NCBI GenBank assembly: GCA_964626275.1
Contig: CAZVCZ010000005.1
Coordinates: 1 to 37,562 of the forward strand
Reading direction: 5' to 3'
Source: M55B157 sp964626275
GTDB lineage: Bacteria; Actinomycetota; Actinomycetes; S36-B12
Length of the DNA: 37,562 nucleotides
Position numbers and translations under genes: made by a program. Below are positions 1 through 7,053 of this stretch, in pieces (positions within the stretch are counted from its first letter, which is position 1; each line of letters begins with the position of its first letter). The notes beneath the pieces are model-generated. The model saw only the letters and a list, made by a program, of their open reading frames with translations, searched no databases and was not told the DNA's origin.

Positions 1-2
1 CA

Positions 3-575
3 GGGCCGGGACCGGATGAGACCGTGTGGCACGTTCTCTCGAAGAACTCAGGCCCTCTCTTCGCGTTCGCGATCGCCTTCACGATCGTCGCGAGGAACTG
101 GCTGGTCCACAACCAGATCGTCAATGCGATGCGTGCCTATGACCCAGCCGTGTTTTGGCTCAACATCGCTTGGATCGCCTCGATCACTCTTTCCCCTTGG
201 GTGACTGCCATGTACGGGTCATCCGATGCCTTCACTGAAGGCGGTGAGGGTTTCGGCGGGACGGGAATGCTGTTCTTCGCCCTGCTCGCGGCTATCACCG
301 GGATCAGCGTGATCCTCGGCTGGTACATCAACCGACACCGGGGCCTGCTCGACCCGGACGACAGCGAGACGTGGATCGCTCGACACCCTGCCGGGCAGTA
401 TCGAGGTGTCGTGTTGATCGTTGTGTTCCTCGTCAACGGCATCCTCACGCTCTTCATCCCCGCCTTCGCCGCCTATCTGCCCATCGTGCTCGTCCCCGTG
501 GGGCTGGCGATCGCCGAGCGGCTGTCGAGGCGCCAGGGTTCATCGCGCGCCGACGACGAACCGGGCTTACGGTAG
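3..575 (+). CDS. TMEM175/DUF1211-like potassium channel family protein, 3' part (5' end outside window)
   Basis: The reading frame is open to the left edge, so the true start lies upstream; the GTG at 24 is internal. The 190 visible residues are mostly hydrophobic, with about four to five membrane segments. The first region (FAFAIAFTIVARNWLVHNQ) followed by an aromatic WLN segment with a conserved proline (LSPWVTAMYG) resembles helices 2-3 of the TMEM175/DUF1211 family, whose characterised members are proton-regulated potassium channels. The family hallmark FSDG motif would lie in helix 1, upstream of the window, so it cannot be checked. The C-terminus ends in a charged cytoplasmic tail. The gene is followed 38 bp later by a DUF3099 gene on the same strand. 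Family assignment is likely; channel function is inferred from the family only. Confidence 0.7.
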   Translation, partial: GPGPDETVWHVLSKNSGPLFAFAIAFTIVARNWLVHNQIVNAMRAYDPAVFWLNIAWIASITLSPWVTAMYGSSDAFTEGGEGFGGTGMLFFALLAAITGISVILGWYINRHRGLLDPDDSETWIARHPAGQYRGVVLIVVFLVNGILTLFIPAFAAYLPIVLVPVGLAIAERLSRRQGSSRADDEPGLR

Positions 576-613
576 AGCCCGGGAATCACCCTAGGGAGGT
601 GTCGGGCGCCGCC

Positions 614-913
614 ATGGCCGAGGAAGTCCACAGCATCACCGGAGCGCGCCAGGGCATCACCGAGGATCAGGCGCCGCGTACCCGCCGCTACCTGTTCTCC
701 ATGGGCATCCGGACCGCCTGCGTGATCGGGGCGATCTTCGTTCCGGGGTGGCCACGATGGGTGCTCATCGCTGGGGCCGTGATCCTCCCCTATGTGGCGG
801 TCGTCGCCGCCAATGCTGGCCGTTCCCGTTCCGCCACTCCCCCGCCACCAGCTCCGATCTCTCCCCGACGGGAGCTGCCCCCGTCCCAGATCATCCCCAG
901 CGATCGGCACTAG
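614..913 (+). CDS. DUF3099 domain membrane protein
   Basis: A 99-residue protein with two adjacent membrane segments, roughly residues 34-50 and 52-68 (YLFSMGIRTACVIGAIF, then WVLIAGAVILPYVAVVAAN). The arrangement SMGIRT...PGWPRW...LPYVAVVAANAG is typical of the actinobacterial DUF3099 family, which has no known function. The N-terminus is polar and carries TGARQGITEDQAPRTRRY, the usual cytoplasmic lead-in. The tail is rich in proline and serine. ATG 614 was chosen because the conserved domain begins soon after. A purine-rich GGAGG sits at 595-599, a rather long 14 nt upstream; the in-frame GTG at 599 overlaps that site and is less likely. It lies between the TMEM175-like gene and SURF1. Confidence 0.85.
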   Translation: MAEEVHSITGARQGITEDQAPRTRRYLFSMGIRTACVIGAIFVPGWPRWVLIAGAVILPYVAVVAANAGRSRSATPPPPAPISPRRELPPSQIIPSDRH

Positions 914-980
914 TCGACGCGCATTCCCTGCCTCGTGATGTCTCCACGTGCCCCATCGAACGGGCTGGTCTCACTCGGTC

Positions 981-986
981 TAACGT
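981..986 (+). promoter_or_regulatory. Candidate -10 box (TAACGT) for leaderless SURF1 transcript
   Basis: TAACGT fits the actinobacterial TANNNT -10 pattern and lies 7 nt before ATG 994. No Shine-Dalgarno sequence precedes that ATG. Transcription starting about 7 nt after the box would begin at the A of the start codon. No clear -35 element is seen. Confidence 0.45.
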
Positions 987-993
987 GGTGACT

Positions 994-1731
994 ATGTGGA
1001 GCCTGTTGCGAACACCGCGATGGCAGGGCTTCACCGCGCTCGTGATCATCGCCATCATCGCGTTCGGCCTGCTCAGCGCCTGGCAGTGGTCACGCGCCGA
1101 GGAGGAACGCCAGTCCAGGCTCGCCCAGATCACCCAGACCGAGCAGGCACGCGTCACTGTCGATGTCGGCCTCGCGAGCCTTAGCGAGACACTTCCCGCC
1201 GATCTGCGCGTACCGGTGTCGGCCACCGGGGAATATGTCGCCGACACCACGGTCCTCGTGCGGCAGCGTCCCCTCGACGGACGGAACGGATTCTGGGTCG
1301 CCACCCTGTTCGACCTCGATACGGGAGGCGACATCTGGGTGAACCGAGGCTGGATTCCCGCCACCGGGGCGGCCACCGCCGTGATCGACCCTCCACCACC
1401 GCCCGCCGGAGTCGTGGAGGTCGAGGGCTGGCTGGTGCCCTCAGAGGAGACCCGCGAGGAGATCACCGACCTTCCCGAAGGCCAGGTGCGCTGGCTCGAC
1501 ACCGCCGAGTTGCGAGGGGATCCAACGCTGCCCGTCTATCTCGAACGAGTGAGCAGCCTCCCGGCCGATCCTCAGGTCCTCGCTCTCCCCCTGCCCGAGG
1601 TTGACGAAACCCAGAACATCTCCTACGCCATTCAGTGGCTGGTCTTCGCCGCCGTCGCGATGTCCGGATGGGTGTTCTTCCTGCGTCGTGAAGCCCGGGA
1701 GGATGCGGCAGCCCAGCAGACCACTGCCTGA
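994..1731 (+). CDS. SURF1 family cytochrome c oxidase assembly protein
   Basis: The 245-residue protein has the two-helix SURF1 layout: an N-terminal membrane segment at about residues 10-30, a large extracytoplasmic domain, and a C-terminal segment near residues 210-230 (NISYAIQWLVFAAVAMSGW). Family motifs are GEY near the start of the domain, VRQRPLDGRNGFWV, and the hallmark VNRGWIP. SURF1 assists heme A insertion or maturation of cytochrome aa3 oxidase. That fits ctaA and ctaB lying about 13 kb away in the same window. GTG codons at 985 and 988 are in frame, but ATG 994 fits the spacing from the -10-like box at 981-986. The gene ends 10 bp from the convergent ABC exporter gene. Confidence 0.92.
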   Translation: MWSLLRTPRWQGFTALVIIAIIAFGLLSAWQWSRAEEERQSRLAQITQTEQARVTVDVGLASLSETLPADLRVPVSATGEYVADTTVLVRQRPLDGRNGFWVATLFDLDTGGDIWVNRGWIPATGAATAVIDPPPPPAGVVEVEGWLVPSEETREEITDLPEGQVRWLDTAELRGDPTLPVYLERVSSLPADPQVLALPLPEVDETQNISYAIQWLVFAAVAMSGWVFFLRREAREDAAAQQTTA

Positions 1732-1741
1732 TCTGATCCGG

Positions 1742-3598
1742 TCAGGCGAACTGGGTGCGATGGAGGGTGGCGTACAACCCACCGCGCTCGATGAGTTCCG
1801 CATGCGTTCCGGTTTCCACGACGCGTCCGTCGTCGACCACCACGAGCAGGTCTGCGCGGCGCACCGTGGACAGTCGGTGGGCGATCACGAGTGCGGTGCG
1901 GCCCGCCAACGCAGAGTCCAGCGCCGCCTGAACCGCCCTCTCGCTCTCGGAGTCAAGATGGGCGGTGGCTTCGTCGAGGAGGACGACCCTCGGCGCCGTG
2001 AGCAGCATCCGGGCCAGAGCCAGGCGCTGCTTCTCGCCGCCACTCAACCGATGACCCCGATCGCCCACCACGGTGTCCAGACCCTCGGGTAGGCGGGCGA
2101 TGAGATCGGCGATGTGGGCCTGCTGCAAAGCCTGGGCGATCTGTTCGTCGGTCGCATCTGGCTTGGCGTAGAGCAGGTTCGCTCGAATGGTGTCGTGGAA
2201 CAGATGAGCTTCCTGGGTCACGACCCCGAGAGCATCGTGCAGTGACGACAGGGTGACGTCACGAATATCGGAATCACCGATCCTGATCGAACCCTCGGTC
2301 ACGTCGTAGAGCCGAGCGACGAGTCCCATCATGGTGCTCTTGCCGGCTCCGGAGGGTCCCACGAGTGCCACCAGCTGTCCCGGTTCGATCGTCAGGTCGA
2401 TGTCGTGGAGCACCTCGTGACCATCGGCCTCCTCTACCTCACGGGCCACCGATTCCAGGGACGCCAGGGACACTTCGGACTTAGACGGATAGCGGAAGGA
2501 CACGTCGTCGAATCGGATGCCGAGCGGTCCCGTGGACACCGGGTGTGCATCGGGCCGGTCACGCACCAGGGGTGGTAGGTCGAGGATCTCGAAGACACGC
2601 TCGAAACTGACCAGCGCCGTCATGACATCGACTCGGACATTGGACAGGGCCGTGAGGGGACCGTAGAGCTGCGCGAGAAGCGCGATGATGGCGAGCAGCG
2701 TTCCCAGCGAGATTCCGCCCGAGATGACCAGATTGCCACCGACTCCATAGGCGATCGCTGTCGCGAGAGCAGCGACGAGGGCGAGGGCGGTGAAGAACCA
2801 GCGGTTCGCCATCGCGATGGACACACCGGCGTCACGCACGGACGCAGCCCGCTCCGAGAACTGACGATCCTCGTCCTTCGGGCGCCCGTACAAAGTCACG
2901 AGCAGGGCACCGGCGACGTTGAAACGCTCCGTCATCTGGGCATTCATCCGGGCGTTGTCCTGCATCTGGCGTCGCGTCAGGACCTGGAGCCGGCGCCCCA
3001 TCCACCGGGCGGGGAATAAGAACAGCGGCACGAGGAGCAGGGCGAGGATGGTCACCTGCCATGACAGCAGCAGCATCGTGATCAAGACCACGACGGTGTT
3101 GATGAGGTTACCGACCACACCACCGAGGGTGGAGGTGAAGGCCTGCTGTGCGCCGAGGACGTCGCTGTTCAGTCGGGAGACGAGCGCGCCCGTTTGAGCT
3201 CGGGTAAAGAAGGCGATCGACTGCCGCTGGACATGGGCGAAGACCCCGGTCCGAAGGTCGAAGATCAGTCCTTCACCGATCCGCGCGGAGAACCATCGAC
3301 CCACGAGGCCCACCCCGGCATCCACGATGGCGAGGACCGCGATGAGGATCGCCAGCCAGGTGACCAGGGAGGCGTCACCGACACTAATCCCGTCGTCCAC
3401 GATGACGCGGAACACCAGCGGCTGCGCAACAGTGAGGAGCGAGGTGAGGATCAAGGTCGCAAGGAAGGCGATCACCATCGTCCGATACGGCTTCGCGTAG
3501 GCGATCACCCTGCGAACAACAGCCCGACCGACCGGCTTCACCTGGCTTCGGTCCTGAGTGACCGCCCGATAGGCCGCCCAGGGCCCGGGCATCGTCAT
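1742..3598 (-). CDS. Fused ABC exporter (permease plus ATPase)
   Basis: This 618-residue half-transporter has an ABC type-1 membrane domain with six helices (about residues 40-320) and a C-terminal ATPase. Walker A is GPSGAGKS (414-421), Q462 lies in the Q-loop VTQEAH, the signature LSGGE is at 518-522, Walker B ends in catalytic E543 (VVLLDEA), and the switch histidine is H574 (VIAHRLS). The membrane domain contains FFTRAQTGALVSRLNSD, usual in lipid/multidrug-type exporters. It would act as a homo- or heterodimer, and the substrate cannot be read from sequence. ATG 3598 overlaps the crotonase stop codon by 4 bp (ATGA), so the two are probably translationally coupled; an upstream in-frame extension to 3658 lies inside the crotonase gene and was not used. 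About residues 372-395 between the helices and ATPase form a charged insert. Confidence 0.93.
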   Translation of the reverse strand: MTMPGPWAAYRAVTQDRSQVKPVGRAVVRRVIAYAKPYRTMVIAFLATLILTSLLTVAQPLVFRVIVDDGISVGDASLVTWLAILIAVLAIVDAGVGLVGRWFSARIGEGLIFDLRTGVFAHVQRQSIAFFTRAQTGALVSRLNSDVLGAQQAFTSTLGGVVGNLINTVVVLITMLLLSWQVTILALLLVPLFLFPARWMGRRLQVLTRRQMQDNARMNAQMTERFNVAGALLVTLYGRPKDEDRQFSERAASVRDAGVSIAMANRWFFTALALVAALATAIAYGVGGNLVISGGISLGTLLAIIALLAQLYGPLTALSNVRVDVMTALVSFERVFEILDLPPLVRDRPDAHPVSTGPLGIRFDDVSFRYPSKSEVSLASLESVAREVEEADGHEVLHDIDLTIEPGQLVALVGPSGAGKSTMMGLVARLYDVTEGSIRIGDSDIRDVTLSSLHDALGVVTQEAHLFHDTIRANLLYAKPDATDEQIAQALQQAHIADLIARLPEGLDTVVGDRGHRLSGGEKQRLALARMLLTAPRVVLLDEATAHLDSESERAVQAALDSALAGRTALVIAHRLSTVRRADLLVVVDDGRVVETGTHAELIERGGLYATLHRTQFA

Positions 3599-4389
3599 GA
3601 CATGAGCTTCGCAAGGTTCGTGATCCGCTCGATCTGCCAGGCTCGCTCCCGCGCCCACTGGTCCGAAGCGGGGGAACCCGCAGCCTCGGCCAACAGGTGC
3701 TTCAGGGCGGGGACCGCCCCCGGTGGCGTCTGCAGGAGGCGCTCAGCCAGGCCCCGTGCGGCACTCTCGGGCTCCCCCTGGGCTGTCAGGGCCAGTCCCC
3801 AGGACTGCAATTCCTCCGGGGTGATATCCCTGCCGGTGGCGCAGGCCTCGAGGGCGGGGCCGTACCCCGCTCCTGCGACCATCGGCCAGGTGCCCCCGAG
3901 ATCGGGGACCAACCCCCACGACGTTTCGCGCATGGCGAAGACCGCCTCGGGGTGGGGAATGATGAGGTCACAGGCGAGGGCGAGTTGGAAGCCGGCCCCC
4001 ATCGCATGTCCGCGTACCGCAGCGATCGAGACGGCATCGACCTCACGCCACCACCGGAATCCCGACTGCGCCTCGACGATGAAAGCCTCGAGCTTCTCGG
4101 CACCTGTGCGCCCGAGCGAGACCAGGGACGGTTCCCCGGGGACTCCTTCCGGGGTGAACATGGCCCGATCCATTCCCGCCGAGAAACTCGGCCCCTCGGC
4201 CTGCAGGATGACCACCTGCATTCCCTCACTGGCCACCCACTCCCCGATTCTGGCGAAGGTCCGCCAGGTCGAAGGGCGTTGCGCGTTCCGGTTCTCCGGT
4301 CGCGCGAGCGTGATCACGACGACTGCGCCGTCCTGGTCGAGTCGCAGTCCGACGTCGGTCAATTCAGTGTCACTGGGCCGGGTACTCAT
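3595..4389 (-). CDS. Enoyl-CoA hydratase/isomerase (crotonase) family protein
   Basis: 264 residues with the crotonase fold. The oxyanion-hole segments are SFSAGMD (68-74) and GHAMGAGFQLALACD (127-141). At the position of the first catalytic glutamate of classical hydratases there is Q135 (GFQLAL), while the second glutamate appears retained as E155 (MRETSWGLVPDLGGT), with D163 close by. This suggests an isomerase, hydrolase or other crotonase reaction rather than textbook hydration of enoyl-CoA. Start ATG 4389 is preceded by a GGGGGAG-like site about 9 nt upstream; the longer frame to 4518 runs into the ABC-F gene and has no family similarity. It sits 79 bp downstream of the ABC-F gene and overlaps the ABC exporter start by 4 bp. 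Substrate unknown. Confidence 0.9.
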   Translation of the reverse strand: MSTRPSDTELTDVGLRLDQDGAVVVITLARPENRNAQRPSTWRTFARIGEWVASEGMQVVILQAEGPSFSAGMDRAMFTPEGVPGEPSLVSLGRTGAEKLEAFIVEAQSGFRWWREVDAVSIAAVRGHAMGAGFQLALACDLIIPHPEAVFAMRETSWGLVPDLGGTWPMVAGAGYGPALEACATGRDITPEELQSWGLALTAQGEPESAARGLAERLLQTPPGAVPALKHLLAEAAGSPASDQWARERAWQIERITNLAKLMS

Positions 4390-4468
4390 GCCCACAGTCT
4401 CCCCCGACTCGCATCTCCTCGCGCACGGGGTGTCCGCCGGACGGCACGGGACGCAGGTGCAGGCACTC

Positions 4469-6067
4469 TTAGGCGAGGGCGACGAGTTCGGCGTAATCCT
4501 CGCTCCACAGATCCTCATCGCCTTCGGGCAGGATCACGACGCGCTCTGGGTCCAGCGCGCGAACTGCACCCTCGTCGTGGGTGACGAGGACGACCGCGCC
4601 CTGATACCGATGCAGAGCGGAGAGGATCTCCTCCCGACTGGCCGGATCGAGGTTGTTGGTCGGTTCGTCGAGAAGGAGGACATTCGCACCCGAGACGACC
4701 AGACTCGCGAGGGCGAGCCGCGTCTTCTCCCCTCCGGAGAGCACCGCGGCGGGCTTGTCGACATCATCTCCGCTGAACAGGAAGGAGCCGAGCACCGTGC
4801 GCGCCTGGGTCTGGGTGAGCTCAGGCGATGCCGACATCAGGTTCTCGAGCACGCTGCGTTCGGCGTCGAGGGTTTCGTGTTCCTGGGCGTAGTAGCCGAT
4901 CCGGGCGCCGTGACCGTGGAGGACTTCGCCGGTGTCCGGCGTATCGACGCCCGCCAGGATGCGCAGCAGTGTGGTCTTTCCGGCACCATTCAGGCCGAGG
5001 ATCACTACCCGCGATCCCCGATCGATAGCCAGATCGACATCGGTGAACACCTCGAGGGAGCCATAGGAGCGGGACAGCCCCTGTGCGTGTAGCGGCGTCC
5101 TTCCACAAGGGCGTGGATCGGGGAATCGCAGTCGCGCCACCTTGTCGGCCTGGCGGTTCTCCTCGAGATTGACCTCGAGTCGATCGGCCCGCTTGAGCAT
5201 CGATTGGGCCGCGCGCGCCTTGGTGGCCTTTGCGCGCATCCGTTCGGCTTGATCACGCAAGGCGCTCGCCTGGCGTTCGGCATTGGCTCGCTCACGCTTG
5301 CGACGCCTTTCATCGGTCTCCCGCTGCGCGAGATAGGCGCGCCATCCCAGGGAGTAGTGGTCCAGTTGGGCCCGCTGGGCGTCGAGGTGGATGACGGTGT
5401 TGACGGTGTCCTCGAGGAGTTCGGTGTCGTGACTGATGACGATGAAGCCACCTGGGAAGCTGGCGAGGAAGCGTCGCAGCCATCCGATCGAGTCGGCGTC
5501 GAGGTGGTTGGTCGGTTCGTCCAGCAGGAGAACGTCATGCTGACCGAAGATGATTCGAGCGAGTTCGATTCGTCTCCGCTGCCCCCCGGACAGTGTTCCG
5601 AGGGGTTGGTCGAGCACCCGACCCGGCAGCCCTAGGCTCGCCGCCAGTGACGCCGCCTCCGCCTCTGCCGCGTAGCCTCCGTGGGCCTCGAATTCCACGA
5701 GAGCCCGGTCATATGCGCGCATGGCACGCTCCTGGACTACTCCGCTCGCCGATCCCATGTCGTGGCTCGCGGTATTCATGCGCGCCAGGGACGAGGCAAG
5801 ATTCCTGGCCTCGAGAATCCGATCGCGCGCGATCGTGTCCGGTTCGGCTGCGCGGGGATCCTGCGGGAGGTAGCCGACGCTGCCGCGACGGGTGACATTC
5901 CCCGCAGCCGGTTGCGCCTCCCCTGCCAGTACCCGGGTCAGCGTGGTCTTGCCGGCGCCATTGCGTCCCACGAGCCCGATGCGATCACCGGGACCGACGG
6001 AGACGGTCGCATCCTCGAGCAACAGCCGCGCGCCCGCGCGCAGTTCGAGGCCATGTGCGGTGATCAC
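4469..6067 (-). CDS. ABC-F family ATP-binding protein (ribosome-associated type)
   Basis: 532 residues with two ABC ATPase domains and no membrane segments, the architecture of ABC-F proteins that act on the ribosome. Domain 1 has Walker A GRNGAGKT (34-41), signature LSGGQ and Walker B LLLDEPTNHLD. A charged helical linker follows (RRKRERANAERQASALRD), then domain 2 with GLNGAGKT, LSGGEKTRLALA and LLLDEPTNNLD. Family members range from translation factors (EttA-like) to antibiotic-resistance proteins; the position in a housekeeping operon favours the first, but this is inference. The start is GTG 6067 (ITAHGLELRAG), with only a weak purine-rich site upstream. It follows the sufT-like gene after 89 bp that hold a 49-bp hairpin repeat. 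Confidence 0.93.
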   Translation of the reverse strand: MITAHGLELRAGARLLLEDATVSVGPGDRIGLVGRNGAGKTTLTRVLAGEAQPAAGNVTRRGSVGYLPQDPRAAEPDTIARDRILEARNLASSLARMNTASHDMGSASGVVQERAMRAYDRALVEFEAHGGYAAEAEAASLAASLGLPGRVLDQPLGTLSGGQRRRIELARIIFGQHDVLLLDEPTNHLDADSIGWLRRFLASFPGGFIVISHDTELLEDTVNTVIHLDAQRAQLDHYSLGWRAYLAQRETDERRRKRERANAERQASALRDQAERMRAKATKARAAQSMLKRADRLEVNLEENRQADKVARLRFPDPRPCGRTPLHAQGLSRSYGSLEVFTDVDLAIDRGSRVVILGLNGAGKTTLLRILAGVDTPDTGEVLHGHGARIGYYAQEHETLDAERSVLENLMSASPELTQTQARTVLGSFLFSGDDVDKPAAVLSGGEKTRLALASLVVSGANVLLLDEPTNNLDPASREEILSALHRYQGAVVLVTHDEGAVRALDPERVVILPEGDEDLWSEDYAELVALA

Positions 6068-6103
6068 AGCCCGCCAGCATGCCTTATGCGCTCACACGAG
6101 CCC

Positions 6104-6152
6104 AACTCCGCAACGGCTCCCTCGTGGAAAACGTTGCAATAGTTGCGGAGTT
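6104..6152 (-). repeat. 49-bp hairpin-ended repeat, copy A
   Basis: The element has 11-bp perfect inverted ends: AACTCCGCAAC at 6104-6114 and its complement GTTGCGGAGTT at 6142-6152, around a 27-base centre. It begins 4 bp past the stop codon of the sufT-like gene. Copy B at 35272-35320 matches 47 of 49 bases on the other strand. Read in the direction of the upstream gene, both copies have the same orientation. A second stem inside the element (GCAACG with CGTTGC) uses the same right arm. There is no T-run after the stem, so a standard intrinsic terminator is not indicated. Confidence 0.9.
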
Positions 6153-6156
6153 TGGT

Positions 6157-6480
6157 TCAGACGTTGAAGCCGAGGGCGCGGAGCATCTCGCGGCCATCGT
6201 CGGTGATCTTGTCCGGACCCCACGGCGGCATCCACACCCAGTTGATGGCGAACTCCTCGACCAGCCCCTCCAGCGCGGCCCGGGTCTGATCCTCGATGAC
6301 ATCAGTCAGCGGGCACGCCGCGGAGGTCAGCGTCATGTCGATAGTGGCGTGGTTCGCCTCATCGACGTGGATCCCGTAGACCAGACCGAGGTCGACCACG
6401 TTGATTCCCAGCTCCGGATCGACGACATCCTTCATCGCCTCGAACAGGTCCTCTTCAGTCTGCGTTCCAGTCTCAGCCAT
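6157..6480 (-). CDS. sufT: SufT-type metal-sulfur cluster assembly protein (DUF59/MIP18 family)
   Basis: A 107-residue DUF59 protein. Family features are the acidic opening DLFEAMKDVVDPELGINVVDLGLVYG, the single conserved cysteine in TSAACPLTD, and the C-terminal MPPWGPDKIT...ALGFNV that is typical of the actinobacterial SUF-linked group. These proteins help mature or deliver Fe-S clusters. The gene is the last SUF gene of the operon, 98 bp after sufU. ATG 6480 was chosen over the upstream GTG 6489 because GGAGGT at 6488-6493 leaves 7-8 nt before the ATG but would touch the GTG. Confidence 0.92.
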   Translation of the reverse strand: MAETGTQTEEDLFEAMKDVVDPELGINVVDLGLVYGIHVDEANHATIDMTLTSAACPLTDVIEDQTRAALEGLVEEFAINWVWMPPWGPDKITDDGREMLRALGFNV

Positions 6481-6487
6481 CGCTGCC

Positions 6488-6493
6488 ACCTCC
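6488..6493 (-). promoter_or_regulatory. Ribosome binding site deciding the sufT start
   Basis: GGAGGT on the minus strand, 7 nt before ATG 6480. The alternative GTG at 6487-6489 overlaps this site, so the ATG is the likely start. Confidence 0.6.
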
Positions 6494-6534
6494 AGGTGCC
6501 TCGTCCATCATGACGGTCTCGTTCACGCTGTCTC

Positions 6535-6579
6535 CACACTGTCGTTCAACACGCTGTCGTTCACCACGCTGTCGTTCAT
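6535..6579 (-). repeat. Three tandem 15-bp repeats between sufU and sufT
   Basis: Three adjacent units, 6535-6549, 6550-6564 and 6565-6579, follow the pattern CAC(A/G)CTGTCGTTCA(N) on the plus strand and differ only at two positions. Degenerate partial units flank them on both sides (about 6516-6534). On the minus strand the unit reads NTGAACGACAG(C/T)GTG. An ATG at 6579-6577 shares one base with the sufU stop codon and opens an 18-codon frame to 6523 (peptide MNDSVVNDSVLNDSVETA). No independent sign of translation is seen. Confidence 0.8.
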
Positions 6580-7037
6580 CACTGCTCACTCGCATGCGCC
6601 TGCACGAGCGCGTCCTTGAACGCCATCCAGGACAGCAGGGCGCACTTCACCCGAGCCGGGTACTTCGCGACTCCCACGAAGGCCGCCGCGTCGCCCAAAG
6701 TTTCCTCATCTGGTTCCACCTGACCGCGAGAGGAGATCATCTCGTGGAATGCGCCCTCGATCTCCAGGGCTTCGGACTCGGTCCGGCCCACGAGCAACTC
6801 GTACAGCACGCTCGCCGATGCCTGCGAGATGGAGCAGCCCTGACCGTCGTAGGAAACATCTTCGATGATCGTCTCGCCGGACTCCGATGTCCCAAGGGTC
6901 ACGCGCAGATCGATCTCGTCTCCGCAGGTGGGGTTGACGTGGTGGACCTGGGCGTTGAAGGGCTCCCGAAGCCCCTTGCCCTCCGGATTCTTGTAGTGAT
7001 CCAGGATGATCTGCTGATAGAGAGAGTCGACGTCCAT
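6579..7037 (-). CDS. sufU: Fe-S cluster assembly sulfur carrier SufU
   Basis: 152 residues of the IscU-like SufU family. The zinc/sulfur-acceptor residues are C38 with D40 (NPTCGDEI), C68 (GQGCSISQAS) and C132 (RVKCALLSW), and the 18-residue insertion between the second and third cysteine regions that separates SufU from IscU is present (around EIEGAFHEMISSRGQ). In the characterised Bacillus system SufU accepts persulfide sulfur from SufS through zinc-ligand exchange. The gene lies 16 bp after sufS. TTG and GTG codons immediately precede the ATG at 7037; ATG was preferred because the conserved MDVDSLYQQIILDHYKNP opening begins there. Confidence 0.95.
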   Translation of the reverse strand: MDVDSLYQQIILDHYKNPEGKGLREPFNAQVHHVNPTCGDEIDLRVTLGTSESGETIIEDVSYDGQGCSISQASASVLYELLVGRTESEALEIEGAFHEMISSRGQVEPDEETLGDAAAFVGVAKYPARVKCALLSWMAFKDALVQAHASEQ

Positions 7038-7053
7038 CACCAAGTCCCCGCCA

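Noticed and set aside
3194..5092. 632-codon plus-strand open frame opposite the ABC exporter, crotonase and ABC-F genes
   Set aside because: It spans three real genes antisense and crosses their boundaries. Its peptide is low in hydrophobic structure and rich in Arg/Asp/His, typical of antisense high-GC frames.
6104..6152. CRISPR repeat or tRNA-like interpretation of the 49-bp element
   Set aside because: Single copies 29 kb apart with no spacers or array, and no cloverleaf or CCA end.
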